From positions 278,292-342,291 of the forward strand of contig JARJHS010000003.1 of assembly GCA_029269725.1 (NCBI GenBank): 64,000 bases of DNA, given 5' to 3'. A program made the position numbers and the translations under genes. This document shows, piece after piece, positions 54,626-63,969 of the stretch. Source of the stretch: Pollutibacter soli (GTDB lineage: Bacteria > Bacteroidota > Bacteroidia > Chitinophagales > Chitinophagaceae). The notes beneath the pieces were generated by a model. That model saw nothing but the letters and a program-made list of their open reading frames with translations. It was not told where the DNA came from and ran no database searches. The number at the start of each line of letters is the position of its first letter. Within the stretch, counting starts at the first letter, position 1.

Positions 54626-56179
54626 TTACCTGGTTCCTTCCCAATGCTTTTTCTCGTTGTTAAAGCTCTGCCCGATTTCTACATCGACTTTTTCACTATC
54701 GAATTTGCAGGTATATGTTTCTGTATGCGGACTTTCAATATATCTGAGAGTCAGCTGCAAGGTTTGTGCATCCAGCCATCGATAAGATCCTGCTACTGCA
54801 AACGGAGCTAACCCTTCCAGATTATTTTTTGCTCTTGCAACAAGGTATGCGCCTTTTTTGTTTGTTTTACCCAACTTCCATGAAGAGGCAGAAAAACCGA
54901 TCGGATAAACAGCAGAATCGGTTGAAAATGTAACCACACAATTCTTTTTCGTAAAATCAAATGCAACTGATTTAAATCCTGGCTGATCACCTGATTTTTT
55001 GAATTCCGATTTTCCGGCGGCAACAGCTTTAAAGGCAGAATCGGAAATCTTTTTAGGAGCGGGCAGTGATAAGGATGCGAGCTTTTTCTTTAATGCCGCT
55101 GCGGAGGCTTTATCAGAAACATCAGCATTCCCATCCTGTAACGCAGGAAGTAAATATTTGAAGATGAGATTTAGTTCATCCTGCATATTGTTTGTTTCGC
55201 TGGTGATGGATATCACCGCATCCTGGTCGGGCATTACTATAATGTATTGCCCATAAGCACCATCACCTCTGTATGCATTATTCCTGCATCGCCACATCTG
55301 GTAACAGTATCCCTGCAGCCAGTCATTACTGGCGAGTTGTTCTGCTGTTGCATTTGGATTCTGCATGATTTTTTTTGTGCTCGCTTCTTCGATCCAGCTT
55401 GCCGGAAGAATCTGAGTTCCTTTCCAGTCTCCTTTCTGCAAAAAGAGCTGACCAAATTTTGCCAGGTCTTCTGTACGTATACGTAAGCCCCATCCACCGG
55501 TATTAATTCCCCTGGGGTCAGTTTCCCAATCAATATCAGAAATGCCCAGGGGATCAAATAACCTGGGACGCAGATAATCAATTACCGACTGACCGGTGAC
55601 TTTGGTCACGATCGCCGATAGCATATAAGTAGCGATGCTGTTATACAAAAACTTTGTTCCAGGCTTGTTTACCACCGGGGCGGCAAGAAATCCACGTACC
55701 CAATTGGTATCTCTCGCAGGAACATAGTTGGGTTCAGGCTCCTGCCCGGCAGACATGCTGAGCAGATCCTTAACTTCCATTGCAGCAAGATTTGCACTAA
55801 CGGTATCGGGTAAGTCATTCGGGAAAAAAGCAATCACTTTCGCATTTACTGTTAATCGCTTTTCTGCAACACAGAATCCGATGGCAGTAGCCGTAAAACT
55901 TTTACTGCAGGAATACATGGTGTGTTTGAGATCTGCGCGATAGGGATTCCACCAGCTTTCGGCAATCACTTTACCATGACGCAGCAACATAAAACTATGG
56001 AACTCATTTTTCGACTGTTCAACAGCATTTACAAAATCAAGAATTGCCTTGCTGGAAACACCTTCTTTTTCAGGAGTACTTCGGATAAGAGGTTGTACAT
56101 TACCAACACCAGTTTGAGCTGAGGTCTGGACAATCAAAAAAAGGCCAAGTAACAGGGTAGTCAGTTTTCGTATACGCAT
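54626..56179 (-). CDS. Beta-lactamase-family serine hydrolase, exported
   Basis: 517 residues from ATG 56179, where MRIRKLTTLLLGLFLIVQTSAQ is a signal peptide; the frame to 56287 lacks support. The class C beta-lactamase/esterase fold is indicated by SCSK (Ser90-Lys93) in HTMYSCSKSFTATAIG, the Tyr motif in FLYNSIATYMLSAI, and WGLRIRTEDLAKFGQLF. The classical KTG is replaced by a GAYGQY segment. A C-terminal domain of about 140 residues with beta strands follows the hydrolase. Probably a periplasmic esterase or peptidase of unknown substrate. Confidence 0.85.
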   Translation of the reverse strand: MRIRKLTTLLLGLFLIVQTSAQTGVGNVQPLIRSTPEKEGVSSKAILDFVNAVEQSKNEFHSFMLLRHGKVIAESWWNPYRADLKHTMYSCSKSFTATAIGFCVAEKRLTVNAKVIAFFPNDLPDTVSANLAAMEVKDLLSMSAGQEPEPNYVPARDTNWVRGFLAAPVVNKPGTKFLYNSIATYMLSAIVTKVTGQSVIDYLRPRLFDPLGISDIDWETDPRGINTGGWGLRIRTEDLAKFGQLFLQKGDWKGTQILPASWIEEASTKKIMQNPNATAEQLASNDWLQGYCYQMWRCRNNAYRGDGAYGQYIIVMPDQDAVISITSETNNMQDELNLIFKYLLPALQDGNADVSDKASAAALKKKLASLSLPAPKKISDSAFKAVAAGKSEFKKSGDQPGFKSVAFDFTKKNCVVTFSTDSAVYPIGFSASSWKLGKTNKKGAYLVARAKNNLEGLAPFAVAGSYRWLDAQTLQLTLRYIESPHTETYTCKFDSEKVDVEIGQSFNNEKKHWEGTR

Positions 56180-56427
56180 TGCAGTTGTGGATATGATGAT
56201 TGAAAGTTGAGAAAATACTAATCTACTAAAATAAGATGAGGTTATTAGTATTCTTCCAGGCACATACCCTGTTTCAGAAAGCTGCAATGATTACTCGGGA
56301 GCGATATCAGAAATGGTTCATCAGAAATAAATCAACAGTAATCCCTTCTTTAACAATCAAACAAAAATTTGATTGCAGACTCAATCTGAAGATTGAATGT
56401 TATGATCACATGAATGAAAATCGAAAT

Positions 56428-56619
56428 TTAAAGATAGTCGTACTTTTTTGGACGAAGGTACGCGGTGGGCTGTTCAGGCATTTTTGCTGCCGGGCGATCA
56501 GGTATTTTTTTAATAACTGGCTCTGGTAACTTTACCCAAGACTTTAATTCAGGATGCATTACTATGATTTCAGCGCCCTGGTCTTGCGTAGGAAGGTGTT
56601 GGATTTTTTCGGTAAGCAT
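56428..56619 (-). CDS. Possible small proline-rich protein
   Basis: 63 codons with ATG at 56619. The product is Pro/Lys/Glu-rich (MHPELKSWVKLPEPVIKKIP, then PEQPTAYLRPKKYDYL) and has a protein-like composition, unlike other ORFs in this 570-base gap. No signal peptide, no family recognised. It could be a small gene or a chance frame. Confidence 0.35.
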   Translation of the reverse strand: MLTEKIQHLPTQDQGAEIIVMHPELKSWVKLPEPVIKKIPDRPAAKMPEQPTAYLRPKKYDYL

Positions 56620-56858
56620 ATATTAAAATCGAGCAAAATGTGTGCCCCATTGATAAATTTTCAATCAATAAAGCAGATATTGAAAACTTTAATGAATACT
56701 TGGGCCATAAGTGATGCTTTTTATACATTTTTCAAAAGGATTTAATAATATTCATCCAAAACAGCCTAATGCAAGAAGCTGTCAATTAGATGTTGAACAA
56801 TTAAAAGCTGGCTAAAGTTGATTTGTTATTAAATCTGTGATCAATGTTTGAACAAATA

Positions 56859-58037
56859 TCAAAGCTGGGAAGCTTTTATAGCCTGCTCCAGATCGGCAAG
56901 GATGTCATCAACAAATTCAAGTCCGACTGAAACGCGGACAAGGCCTGCTGTGATGCCAACTTCCTTCTGCTCAGCAACATTCAGTTTGGAATGAGTGGTA
57001 CTCGCCGGATGAGACGCAATGCTTCTGCTATCTCCGAGGTTGTTTGTCATTGATAATAGCTTCAGATTATTGAGAAACTTTCTGCCATTATCAATTCCAC
57101 CTTTCAACTCAAAAGTCAAAACACCTCCGCCGGCGCGCATTTGTTTTTTGGCTATTTCATATTGCGGATGAGATTGCAGGAAGGGATATTTTACCCAATT
57201 CACACCAGTGTTTTTTTCCAGAGCTTTCGCAAGTGCAAGCGCATTGCTGCTATGTCTTTCCATCCTGACACTTAACGTCTCCAGACTTTTTGAGAGTACC
57301 CAGGCATTGAAAGGACTTAAGCTTGGTCCTGTATTGCGGATAAACAGATAGAGTGGTTTTATCAGTTCAGCCTTTCCTACAACAACACCTCCGAGTACAC
57401 GCCCCTGTCCGTCGATAAACTTCGTTGCGGAATGCAGCACCAGGTCAGCACCAAACGAAATAGGCTGCTGCAAAACCGGTGTTGCAAAACAATTATCAAC
57501 TACAAAAAGTATGTTGTGCTTTTTGCAGATATCAGCCACATAACGGATATCAATTATGTCCAATCCGGGATTTGAGGGCGTTTCCAGGTAAAGCATTTTT
57601 GTATTTGGCTTTACCAGCGATTCTATTTGTTCCGGATTGTTCAGGTTAAAATAATCATGCGTGATCCCCCATTTCGGGAGGTACTTTGTAAGAATTGTGT
57701 GGGTGGAACCAAACACTGCCGAAGCAGAAATAATATGATCGCCCTGCGAAAGAAAGGTCATGAAGGTTGAATAAATCGCTGCCATTCCGGTTCCGGTAGC
57801 AACTCCATCTTCTGTTCCTTCAAGAGCGGCAATTTTTGCGATAAACTCATCAACAGTTGGATTTGAGAAACGCGAATAGATATTCACATCAAGGGAATCA
57901 TCTTCAAAGGCAGCTGCCATTTCTTCTGCAGAATGATAGATAAAACTGCTGGTAAGAAAAAGAGGGGTGCTGTGTTCTTTTTCTGCAGTTCTGCTGGTCT
58001 GTGCGCGAATAGCAACTGTTTCCGGATGTGTAGACAT
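56859..58037 (-). CDS. metZ: O-succinylhomoserine sulfhydrylase (MetZ-like)
   Basis: 392 residues from ATG 58037 (MSTHPETVAIRAQ). Cys/Met-metabolism PLP enzyme: SRFSNPTVDEFIAKIAALEG, GTGMAAIYSTFMTFLSQGDH, LETPSNPGLDIID, and the PLP lysine in LVLHSATKFIDGQGRVLGG (about residue 207). The GQGRVLGG context favours O-succinylhomoserine sulfhydrylase over cystathionine gamma-synthase or lyase, but acyl specificity is inference. It would combine activated homoserine with sulfide, the product of the sulfite reductase encoded upstream. Confidence 0.85.
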   Translation of the reverse strand: MSTHPETVAIRAQTSRTAEKEHSTPLFLTSSFIYHSAEEMAAAFEDDSLDVNIYSRFSNPTVDEFIAKIAALEGTEDGVATGTGMAAIYSTFMTFLSQGDHIISASAVFGSTHTILTKYLPKWGITHDYFNLNNPEQIESLVKPNTKMLYLETPSNPGLDIIDIRYVADICKKHNILFVVDNCFATPVLQQPISFGADLVLHSATKFIDGQGRVLGGVVVGKAELIKPLYLFIRNTGPSLSPFNAWVLSKSLETLSVRMERHSSNALALAKALEKNTGVNWVKYPFLQSHPQYEIAKKQMRAGGGVLTFELKGGIDNGRKFLNNLKLLSMTNNLGDSRSIASHPASTTHSKLNVAEQKEVGITAGLVRVSVGLEFVDDILADLEQAIKASQL

Positions 58038-58069
58038 GTATAACAATAAAAAAATAAAATGGTTAAAAA

Positions 58070-58507
58070 TTAAGGCAGTACTTCTTTGTTATTCACAAAA
58101 ACCCTCCACGATATCCGGGCACCTGCCCTCCTGAGTGTTTCAGCTACCGAACAATATTTATTTACTGAAAGCTCAACGGCACGCCATGCCTTGCCTGGCT
58201 CTATTTCACCAGTGAGTTCAATCGTCATATCTACTTTCTCCCAAAGAGAAGGCGTCTTATCATGTTCCCGCTCTCCATCAATTTTAATTTCAAGGCCCTT
58301 GAGTTCCTGCTTTTGTTTTTTCAGGATACTAACGATATCAACACCGCTGCAACCGCAAAGAGCTGCGAGAACTGTCTGCATAGGACGGAAACCCGTTCCC
58401 TTTCCACCCTGCTCTACAGGGATATCGATCCTCATCTGGTGGTTTCGTTCATCCCTGATATCAAATCCATAATCCGGGTCTGTAAGACCAGCATGCATTA
58501 TTGGCAT
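58070..58507 (-). CDS. OsmC-family protein
   Basis: 145 residues (ATG 58507; ATG 58498 is possible). The OsmC/Ohr-like fold is indicated by RPMQTVLAALCGCSGVDIVSI with the redox Cys, then LKGLEIKIDGER and a C-terminal AVELSVNKYCSVAETLRRAG with a second Cys. The paired Cys pattern fits YhfA/OsmC-like thiol peroxidases or sulfur-handling proteins. It is 32 bp upstream of metZ in the same direction, so a sulfur-linked role is likely. Confidence 0.85.
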   Translation of the reverse strand: MPIMHAGLTDPDYGFDIRDERNHQMRIDIPVEQGGKGTGFRPMQTVLAALCGCSGVDIVSILKKQKQELKGLEIKIDGEREHDKTPSLWEKVDMTIELTGEIEPGKAWRAVELSVNKYCSVAETLRRAGARISWRVFVNNKEVLP

Positions 58508-58525
58508 AATCCCTTAATTGAACTG

Positions 58526-58533
58526 CAAATATA
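58526..58533 (-). promoter_or_regulatory. -7 element upstream of the osmC-like gene
   Basis: Minus strand TATATTTG, an exact TAnnTTTG match, 18 bases before ATG 58507. I do not see a good TTTG at the expected distance. Confidence 0.4.
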
Positions 58534-58753
58534 CTTCGCCGATGAAACATTTCCCGTGTTGAACATTTCATTCAGACCTTCATGAGAGCATCCGGTAGTT
58601 GTGTAACTGACTAAAATCGATGCCAGGAAAAAACTGTATTTGTTTCCAGTTCGGATCTTTACGTTTTGCAATTATTAAAATTGTTAAAATAGGTTATAAG
58701 AGCAATACAATTCCCTACCGGACTATTTGGAATTAATGAAGCTATTGGAAAAA

Positions 58754-60298
58754 TTATCCTGTAAACACCTTTATCAATATCCTGGTACTCCAGAAAATGA
58801 CTAGGATACCTAGTAAAATGAAAGAAGTTTTCTTAGGAAGTTTTCCGGCAAGCCTGGCTGCAATCGGAGCTGCGACAAGTCCGCCGATGATCAGCGCCAG
58901 AATTACCTGCCAATGAGTAACTCCCATTAACGAGAAAAACGTAAATGCACTTGCGAAGGTTACAAAGAATTCGGTAAGACTCACTGATCCTATCACATAT
59001 CTTGGACTGCGTCCTTTCGTGATCAGCGTTGTTGTCACAATTGGCCCCCAGCCGCCGCCGCCAAAAGAATCAAGAAAACCACCAACGCCGGCGAGTATGC
59101 CATGGCGCTTGAATTTTTTCTGAGGTTGCGGCTTCCGGAATGCATTCATTAAAATTCGAATGCCCAAAATCATGGTATACACAGCCATCAACGGACGCAG
59201 GTAGTTTGCGTATTGTTCACCAAACCTATACAGTAACCATGCACCGAAAACCGCACCGATGACACCCGGTATGACAAGGGCTTTAAATAGTTTTTTGTTT
59301 ACGTTTCCGAATTTATAGTGACTATATCCGGAAGCTCCGCTGGCAAACATCTCAGCCGTATGAATACTGCTGCTTATCGAAGCAAGATTTACGCCCGCAG
59401 ATAAAAGTATTGAAGCGCTTGTGACACCGTATCCCATGCCCAATGCGCCATCAACAAGCTGTGCCAGAAACCCTGCCAGTACCATCCATGGAAAATTCTT
59501 ATCCAGAGTTTCATACCACCTGATCGTACCGCTGGTGAGCTCCTTCATGGGCAGGTATGAAAAAACAAAATGCCCGATCAGCATGAGGCCAAATACGAGC
59601 AATGAACGGGTCGCGAATTTTCTCCATTTGTTTTCTTTCTCCTCATTGGTTTTATCAACGAGAACCTTTGTGATATCGTTAAGCTTCTTAACTTTCTCAC
59701 CAAAATTGCCGGATAGCTTATTTCTGATCCGATTCAGATTTACCAGTACATCATCAAGTTCCTGAGGAAGACTTTCCTGCAACATTTCGCGAATGCGTTT
59801 TGCAGCGGTCGGTGATTTACCATTCGTTGAAATTGCGATTTTAAGATTTCCCTTTTTTACTATTGAACCCAGGTAAAAATCACATAAATCCGGAGTATCG
59901 GCGACATTGACCAATATCCCTTTTTCTTTCGCGGCCTGGCGAATAAAAACACTATCAGAAACACTATTAACTGCTGCAATTACAATATCAATACCAGCAA
60001 GATCATCCTTTTCAAATTCCTTTTCTGATAGCTGAACATTGGGATGATGTTGCAGCAAGGCTTTTACTTCCGGTGAAACTTTCTTTGCCACTATCTTAAG
60101 ATCCGTAGAGGGAGAATTATGCAGAACAGCTACCAGTTTTTCCAATGCAACATTTCCACCACCTACAACGAGGATACTCATCTCTTCCAGTTTCAAAAAA
60201 ACAGGAAAAAGATGATTACTCTCCGGAAGAGGTTCGGGCGCAGGTTTATTCAATTCGCCGGCCACCAGGTTTTCATCAATATTTTGTTGATTCTGCAA
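58754..60298 (-). CDS. Siroheme synthase domain fused to a TauE/SafE-type transporter
   Basis: 514 residues. Residues about 25-200 are the CysG N-terminal fold: FPVFLKLEEMSILVVGGGNVALEK (NAD site), IVIAAVNS, VNVADTPDLCDFYLGSIV and STNGKSPTAAKRIREML, i.e. precorrin-2 dehydrogenase/sirohydrochlorin ferrochelatase. After a charged linker, residues about 215-514 form an eight-helix TauE/SafE (TSUP) transporter: LAQLVDGALGMGYGVTSAS and GVGGFLDSFGGGGWGPIV are family hallmarks. One protein would thus supply siroheme and move sulfite/sulfate-type anions. It starts 15 bp after cysI. No uroporphyrinogen methyltransferase domain is present. Confidence 0.88.
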   Translation of the reverse strand: MQNQQNIDENLVAGELNKPAPEPLPESNHLFPVFLKLEEMSILVVGGGNVALEKLVAVLHNSPSTDLKIVAKKVSPEVKALLQHHPNVQLSEKEFEKDDLAGIDIVIAAVNSVSDSVFIRQAAKEKGILVNVADTPDLCDFYLGSIVKKGNLKIAISTNGKSPTAAKRIREMLQESLPQELDDVLVNLNRIRNKLSGNFGEKVKKLNDITKVLVDKTNEEKENKWRKFATRSLLVFGLMLIGHFVFSYLPMKELTSGTIRWYETLDKNFPWMVLAGFLAQLVDGALGMGYGVTSASILLSAGVNLASISSSIHTAEMFASGASGYSHYKFGNVNKKLFKALVIPGVIGAVFGAWLLYRFGEQYANYLRPLMAVYTMILGIRILMNAFRKPQPQKKFKRHGILAGVGGFLDSFGGGGWGPIVTTTLITKGRSPRYVIGSVSLTEFFVTFASAFTFFSLMGVTHWQVILALIIGGLVAAPIAARLAGKLPKKTSFILLGILVIFWSTRILIKVFTG

Positions 60299-60313
60299 TG
60301 CTGATTTTTTCGG

Positions 60314-62002
60314 TTATGCCGTTACGAAATTACCGCCCACAAGTTTGCGTCTGATGGCGAAATCACCTAAGGCCTCTCCCGGCTCACGTTCATTTGCATA
60401 CTGTTCAAATAATGCATCCAGCGTTTCAAGTATCGCAGGCTCTTCCAGGTTCTCGCGATATTTTAAATTGAGACGCTCACCAAGTCTGTCGCCGCCTATA
60501 TGCAGATTGTATTTTCCGTAGGCTGTTCCGATTAACCCGATTTCCGCCAGGTAAGATCTGCCGCAACCATTTGGACAGCCCGTCATCCTTAAATAGATCT
60601 CATCATTTTCAAGTCCATGCTTACTCAGCAATGGTTCAATTTTTGATATCAGAGCAGGCAGATAACGCTGTGCTTCGGCTAGCGCTAACGGACAGGTTGG
60701 GAATGCCACACAAGCTATAGCATTACGACGAAGCATACCTGCTTTTTCAGTATGTGCATCTATACCAAACTGGCTCAATAATTTTATCACATCCTCTTTA
60801 TCTTTATCCTTGATATCAGAAAGAACAAGATTCTGATTACAGGTAAACCTGAACATGACTTTTCCTTGTTCAGCCAATGCATACAGGCCGGTCTTCAGTG
60901 CACAACTGGTGTCATCTTTTACCAGCCCGTTTTCCGTGAAAACAGTATAGTTCCAGGTTTTGTCCTGGTTTCTCTGCCATCCGAAATGATCACCACGATA
61001 TTTAAAACTATAAGGTTTTGCGGGTTCCAGCCGGAAACCACATCGCTTCTCCAGTTCTGTTCTGAAATTATCGACACCGATACGATCAATAGTATATTTT
61101 AAACGTGCAAGCTTACGATCACTTCTATTTCCAAAATCGCGTTGGATAGTAATGATCTCGTACACGGCTTTGAGAATATTTTCTTTGCCGGAAACAAAAC
61201 CCAGCATCGATCCTACACGAGCGTATGTTGAAGCATTTCCGTGTGTAGTACTCAATCCGCCACCGGCTGCTATATTGAAACCTAAAAATTTCCCATTGTC
61301 AATTACAGCAATCAAACCAATATCATTTCCAAAAACATCCACATCATTATCCGGGGGAACAGCAATAGCAATTTTAAATTTCCTGGGTAAATAACGATCC
61401 TGGTATAACGGATCAGTTTCTTCTTCTTTATTCAGAATCTGTTCTTTGTCGAGCCAGATTTCATAATATGCTCTTGTCTTCGGCAACGCCATCTCGCTAA
61501 TCCAGGTTGCATAATCCTCAATCTCTTTATGCAATGGAGATGTAGCGGGATGGGCACTGTATATCACATTCCTGTTTACATCACCGCATGCTGCGATTGA
61601 ATCCAGGTGAAGCGTATTGAAAGATTGAATCGCAGGTTTTATATGCGATTTAAGAATTCCATGCAGCTGGACGGTCTGGCGTGTAGTGATTTTTATCGTA
61701 CCCGTTGAATGTTCACCGGCAATATGATTTAAACCGATCCATTGTTGTGGGGTCATGATACCGGCAGGCAAACGAAGCCTGATCATATAAGAATACAACC
61801 ATTCAAGCTTCTTCGCGCTTCTCTCTTCTCTGCGATCCCGATCATCCTGCTGATACAAACCATGAAATTTGATCAGCGACTGGTCATCCTCGCGTAATGA
61901 ACCGGTGATATCATCTGTAAGGCTTTCCTTCAGCGTGCCACGTAGAGCATCACTGTTTGTTTTGATCCTCTCAACAACTGATAATTTCTGTGATGTGCTC
62001 AA
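60314..62002 (-). CDS. cysI: Sulfite reductase hemoprotein (beta subunit)
   Basis: 562 residues. It reduces sulfite to sulfide with siroheme and a 4Fe-4S cluster. Both cluster/siroheme segments are intact: CVAFPTCPLALAEAQRYLP and MTGCPNGCGRSYLAEIGLIG supply four Cys. Substrate-side features include the N-terminal IKFHGLYQQDDRDRR and TTRQTVQLHG. Length and motifs fit the NADPH-type CysI. It is downstream of cysJ (215 bp gap) and just upstream of the siroheme-synthase fusion, an assimilatory arrangement. Confidence 0.95.
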   Translation of the reverse strand: MSTSQKLSVVERIKTNSDALRGTLKESLTDDITGSLREDDQSLIKFHGLYQQDDRDRREERSAKKLEWLYSYMIRLRLPAGIMTPQQWIGLNHIAGEHSTGTIKITTRQTVQLHGILKSHIKPAIQSFNTLHLDSIAACGDVNRNVIYSAHPATSPLHKEIEDYATWISEMALPKTRAYYEIWLDKEQILNKEEETDPLYQDRYLPRKFKIAIAVPPDNDVDVFGNDIGLIAVIDNGKFLGFNIAAGGGLSTTHGNASTYARVGSMLGFVSGKENILKAVYEIITIQRDFGNRSDRKLARLKYTIDRIGVDNFRTELEKRCGFRLEPAKPYSFKYRGDHFGWQRNQDKTWNYTVFTENGLVKDDTSCALKTGLYALAEQGKVMFRFTCNQNLVLSDIKDKDKEDVIKLLSQFGIDAHTEKAGMLRRNAIACVAFPTCPLALAEAQRYLPALISKIEPLLSKHGLENDEIYLRMTGCPNGCGRSYLAEIGLIGTAYGKYNLHIGGDRLGERLNLKYRENLEEPAILETLDALFEQYANEREPGEALGDFAIRRKLVGGNFVTA

Positions 62003-62217
62003 ACTATAAACTTTAAACTATTTATTTTTTACCTACCTGCCCGCACTTCGGGCGGCTATAAACAAAATGTTCCTGCCGGAACATGAACGTTACCTTTCGT
62101 CTCCAATGTTAGAGGAATTGGACTTTTAATAAAGCAGACATTTAACCTTTCCCTGCATCCTTCCAAACCTTGAACTTTCAACTTTAACCTTCAGCTTTAA
62201 ACTACTTCTTCCCTCTC
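62003..62217. repeat. cysJ-cysI gap with TTAAAC-type words
   Basis: AACCTTGAACTTTCAACTTT and AACCTTCAGCTTTAAAC words run from about 62164 to 62203. A TGTTCC/GGAACA inverted repeat lies near 62068-62083. No gene. Confidence 0.55.
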
Positions 62218-63969
62218 TTAATATACGTCTTTATGAAAACGTCCATCCTTACAAACAGACTCCCAATAAGCCACTGAATCTTCGTGCGATTTATTTCCAT
62301 GTGTACTTACGATATCAATCAATGCAGCTTCAACATCTTTACTCATAGGATCTTTTGTTCCGCTGATGTAAACATAAGCTCCGGACTCCAACCATTTGAA
62401 CAATTCCTTTCCCTGCTCTTTCATCCGGTGTTGTACATACACCTTTTCCCGCTGGTCTCTGGAAAAAGCAAGACTGATTTTGTTCAGCACTCCTGTTTGT
62501 AAAAACATCTGCATTTCCGTCTGGTAAAGGAAATCAGTAGTGAAATGTTGTTCACCGAAAAAGAACCAGTTCTGTCCGGAAGCTCCTCTCGCATCACGCT
62601 CAGCAAGAAATGAACGGAAAGGTGCAATACCGGTACCAGGACCGATCATGATCACCGGTTTATCATCGGCTGGTAACTTAAACGAACGATTTCGATGTAC
62701 ATAGAAGCTCAACTTTGAATCAACAGAAAGATCTCCTAAAAAAGTACTGCAAAGTCCTATGTGTTTTTGCTCTTCAATGAGGTATGCATGCCTGCTGACA
62801 GTGAGGTGTACTTCATTTGGATTCACCAGCGGTGATGAGGATACAGAATACAATCGCGGAGCAATTCCTGGCAATACTTTAAGTACTTCGATAAACTGAG
62901 AAGGATCTTTTACCGGATATATTCTTAAAAGATCCACCAGGTCCATGCGCGTATCCGGAATATCCTGGCGCGTCAGCGTTGCATACTTCTTAATTGCTGA
63001 AGTAAGGAGGTAACAGATATTCAATCTTTCTGTCAGCAACTTTTTTACTGACTCTTTATATTTTGAAGTTTCGACAACTGCGTTTTCATCAACGCCTGTA
63101 AGCTCAATAATCCTGCTTACGATCTCTTTCCGGTTATGTGGAATTATCGCTATCGCGTCACCATGCTCGTACTGCACAGGCTCTTCAACAGCGATCTCGA
63201 TATGCCAGGTAACTTTATCAGAACCACGATCATTAAGGTTAATATGTGTAATGATTGTACCGTCGTAAATTTTCTTTTCGCCTTTTGGTGATGCTGAAGC
63301 CGGTGCCGAAACAGGCTTATCGATCGTCTCTCCTTTTTCAGTAATGGTCAGCACTTTTTCAAACCATGCATGTGCAGGTTTTTCAAAATCGACATCACAT
63401 CTCTGCAACGGTATCTGTCTTTTTCCACCCAACTTATGAAACTGCGCGTCTACATCTTCACCGGTTTTACAATACAATGGATAAGATGTATCTCCCAGCG
63501 CAAGCACAGCAAAACGCAGGTGCGGCAACTGAGATTCTTTTGCCATTAATGCATCATAAAACTTTTTTGCAGGACCAGGAGGGTCTCCTTCCCCCTGCGT
63601 ACTGATGACAACAAAAAAGTATTCTTCTTTTTCGAGATCAGAAAAGCGATATTGATCAAGACCAAGACATTTTACATTTATGCCTTTATGCTTAGCGGCT
63701 GCTGCCAGTTCTGTTGCGAGTTTTTTTGCATTCCCGGTTTCCGTACCAAAAACTATAGTGATTTTTTTCACCACATTGATATGCCCGTTTCCATTCTGAA
63801 TCAGTCCATTGGATTTTGCTTCAGGGAAGCGGGAAACCAAACCGGATAAATAGCCATTCATCCAGATCAATTCTTCTTTCGAAGAACTATCAATCAAATC
63901 CTGTAATATTTTCAACTTAGAACCCGGCAGCATGTTCTGATTTTTTTGATTCACCCGTTCCCACCTCAT
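62218..63969 (-). CDS. cysJ: Sulfite reductase flavoprotein (alpha subunit)
   Basis: 583 residues from ATG 63969; ATG 63933 (MLPGSKLKILQDLIDSSS) is an alternative start. An N-terminal flavodoxin domain (TIVFGTETGNAKKLATELA; VISTQGEGDPPGPAKKFYD) is followed by an FAD-binding domain (APRLYSVSSSPLVNPNEVHL) and an NADPH domain (IGPGTGIAPFRSFLAERD; KDPMSKDVEAAL; C-terminal DGRFHKDVY). It passes electrons from NADPH to CysI. The upstream promoter lies outside the window. Confidence 0.95.
   Translation of the reverse strand: MRWERVNQKNQNMLPGSKLKILQDLIDSSSKEELIWMNGYLSGLVSRFPEAKSNGLIQNGNGHINVVKKITIVFGTETGNAKKLATELAAAAKHKGINVKCLGLDQYRFSDLEKEEYFFVVISTQGEGDPPGPAKKFYDALMAKESQLPHLRFAVLALGDTSYPLYCKTGEDVDAQFHKLGGKRQIPLQRCDVDFEKPAHAWFEKVLTITEKGETIDKPVSAPASASPKGEKKIYDGTIITHINLNDRGSDKVTWHIEIAVEEPVQYEHGDAIAIIPHNRKEIVSRIIELTGVDENAVVETSKYKESVKKLLTERLNICYLLTSAIKKYATLTRQDIPDTRMDLVDLLRIYPVKDPSQFIEVLKVLPGIAPRLYSVSSSPLVNPNEVHLTVSRHAYLIEEQKHIGLCSTFLGDLSVDSKLSFYVHRNRSFKLPADDKPVIMIGPGTGIAPFRSFLAERDARGASGQNWFFFGEQHFTTDFLYQTEMQMFLQTGVLNKISLAFSRDQREKVYVQHRMKEQGKELFKWLESGAYVYISGTKDPMSKDVEAALIDIVSTHGNKSHEDSVAYWESVCKDGRFHKDVY

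Noticed and set aside
62020-62060. GCCCG/CGGGC hairpin in the cysJ-cysI gap as a terminator
   Set aside because: No T-tract follows it on the coding strand, and cysI probably shares the cysJ transcript.
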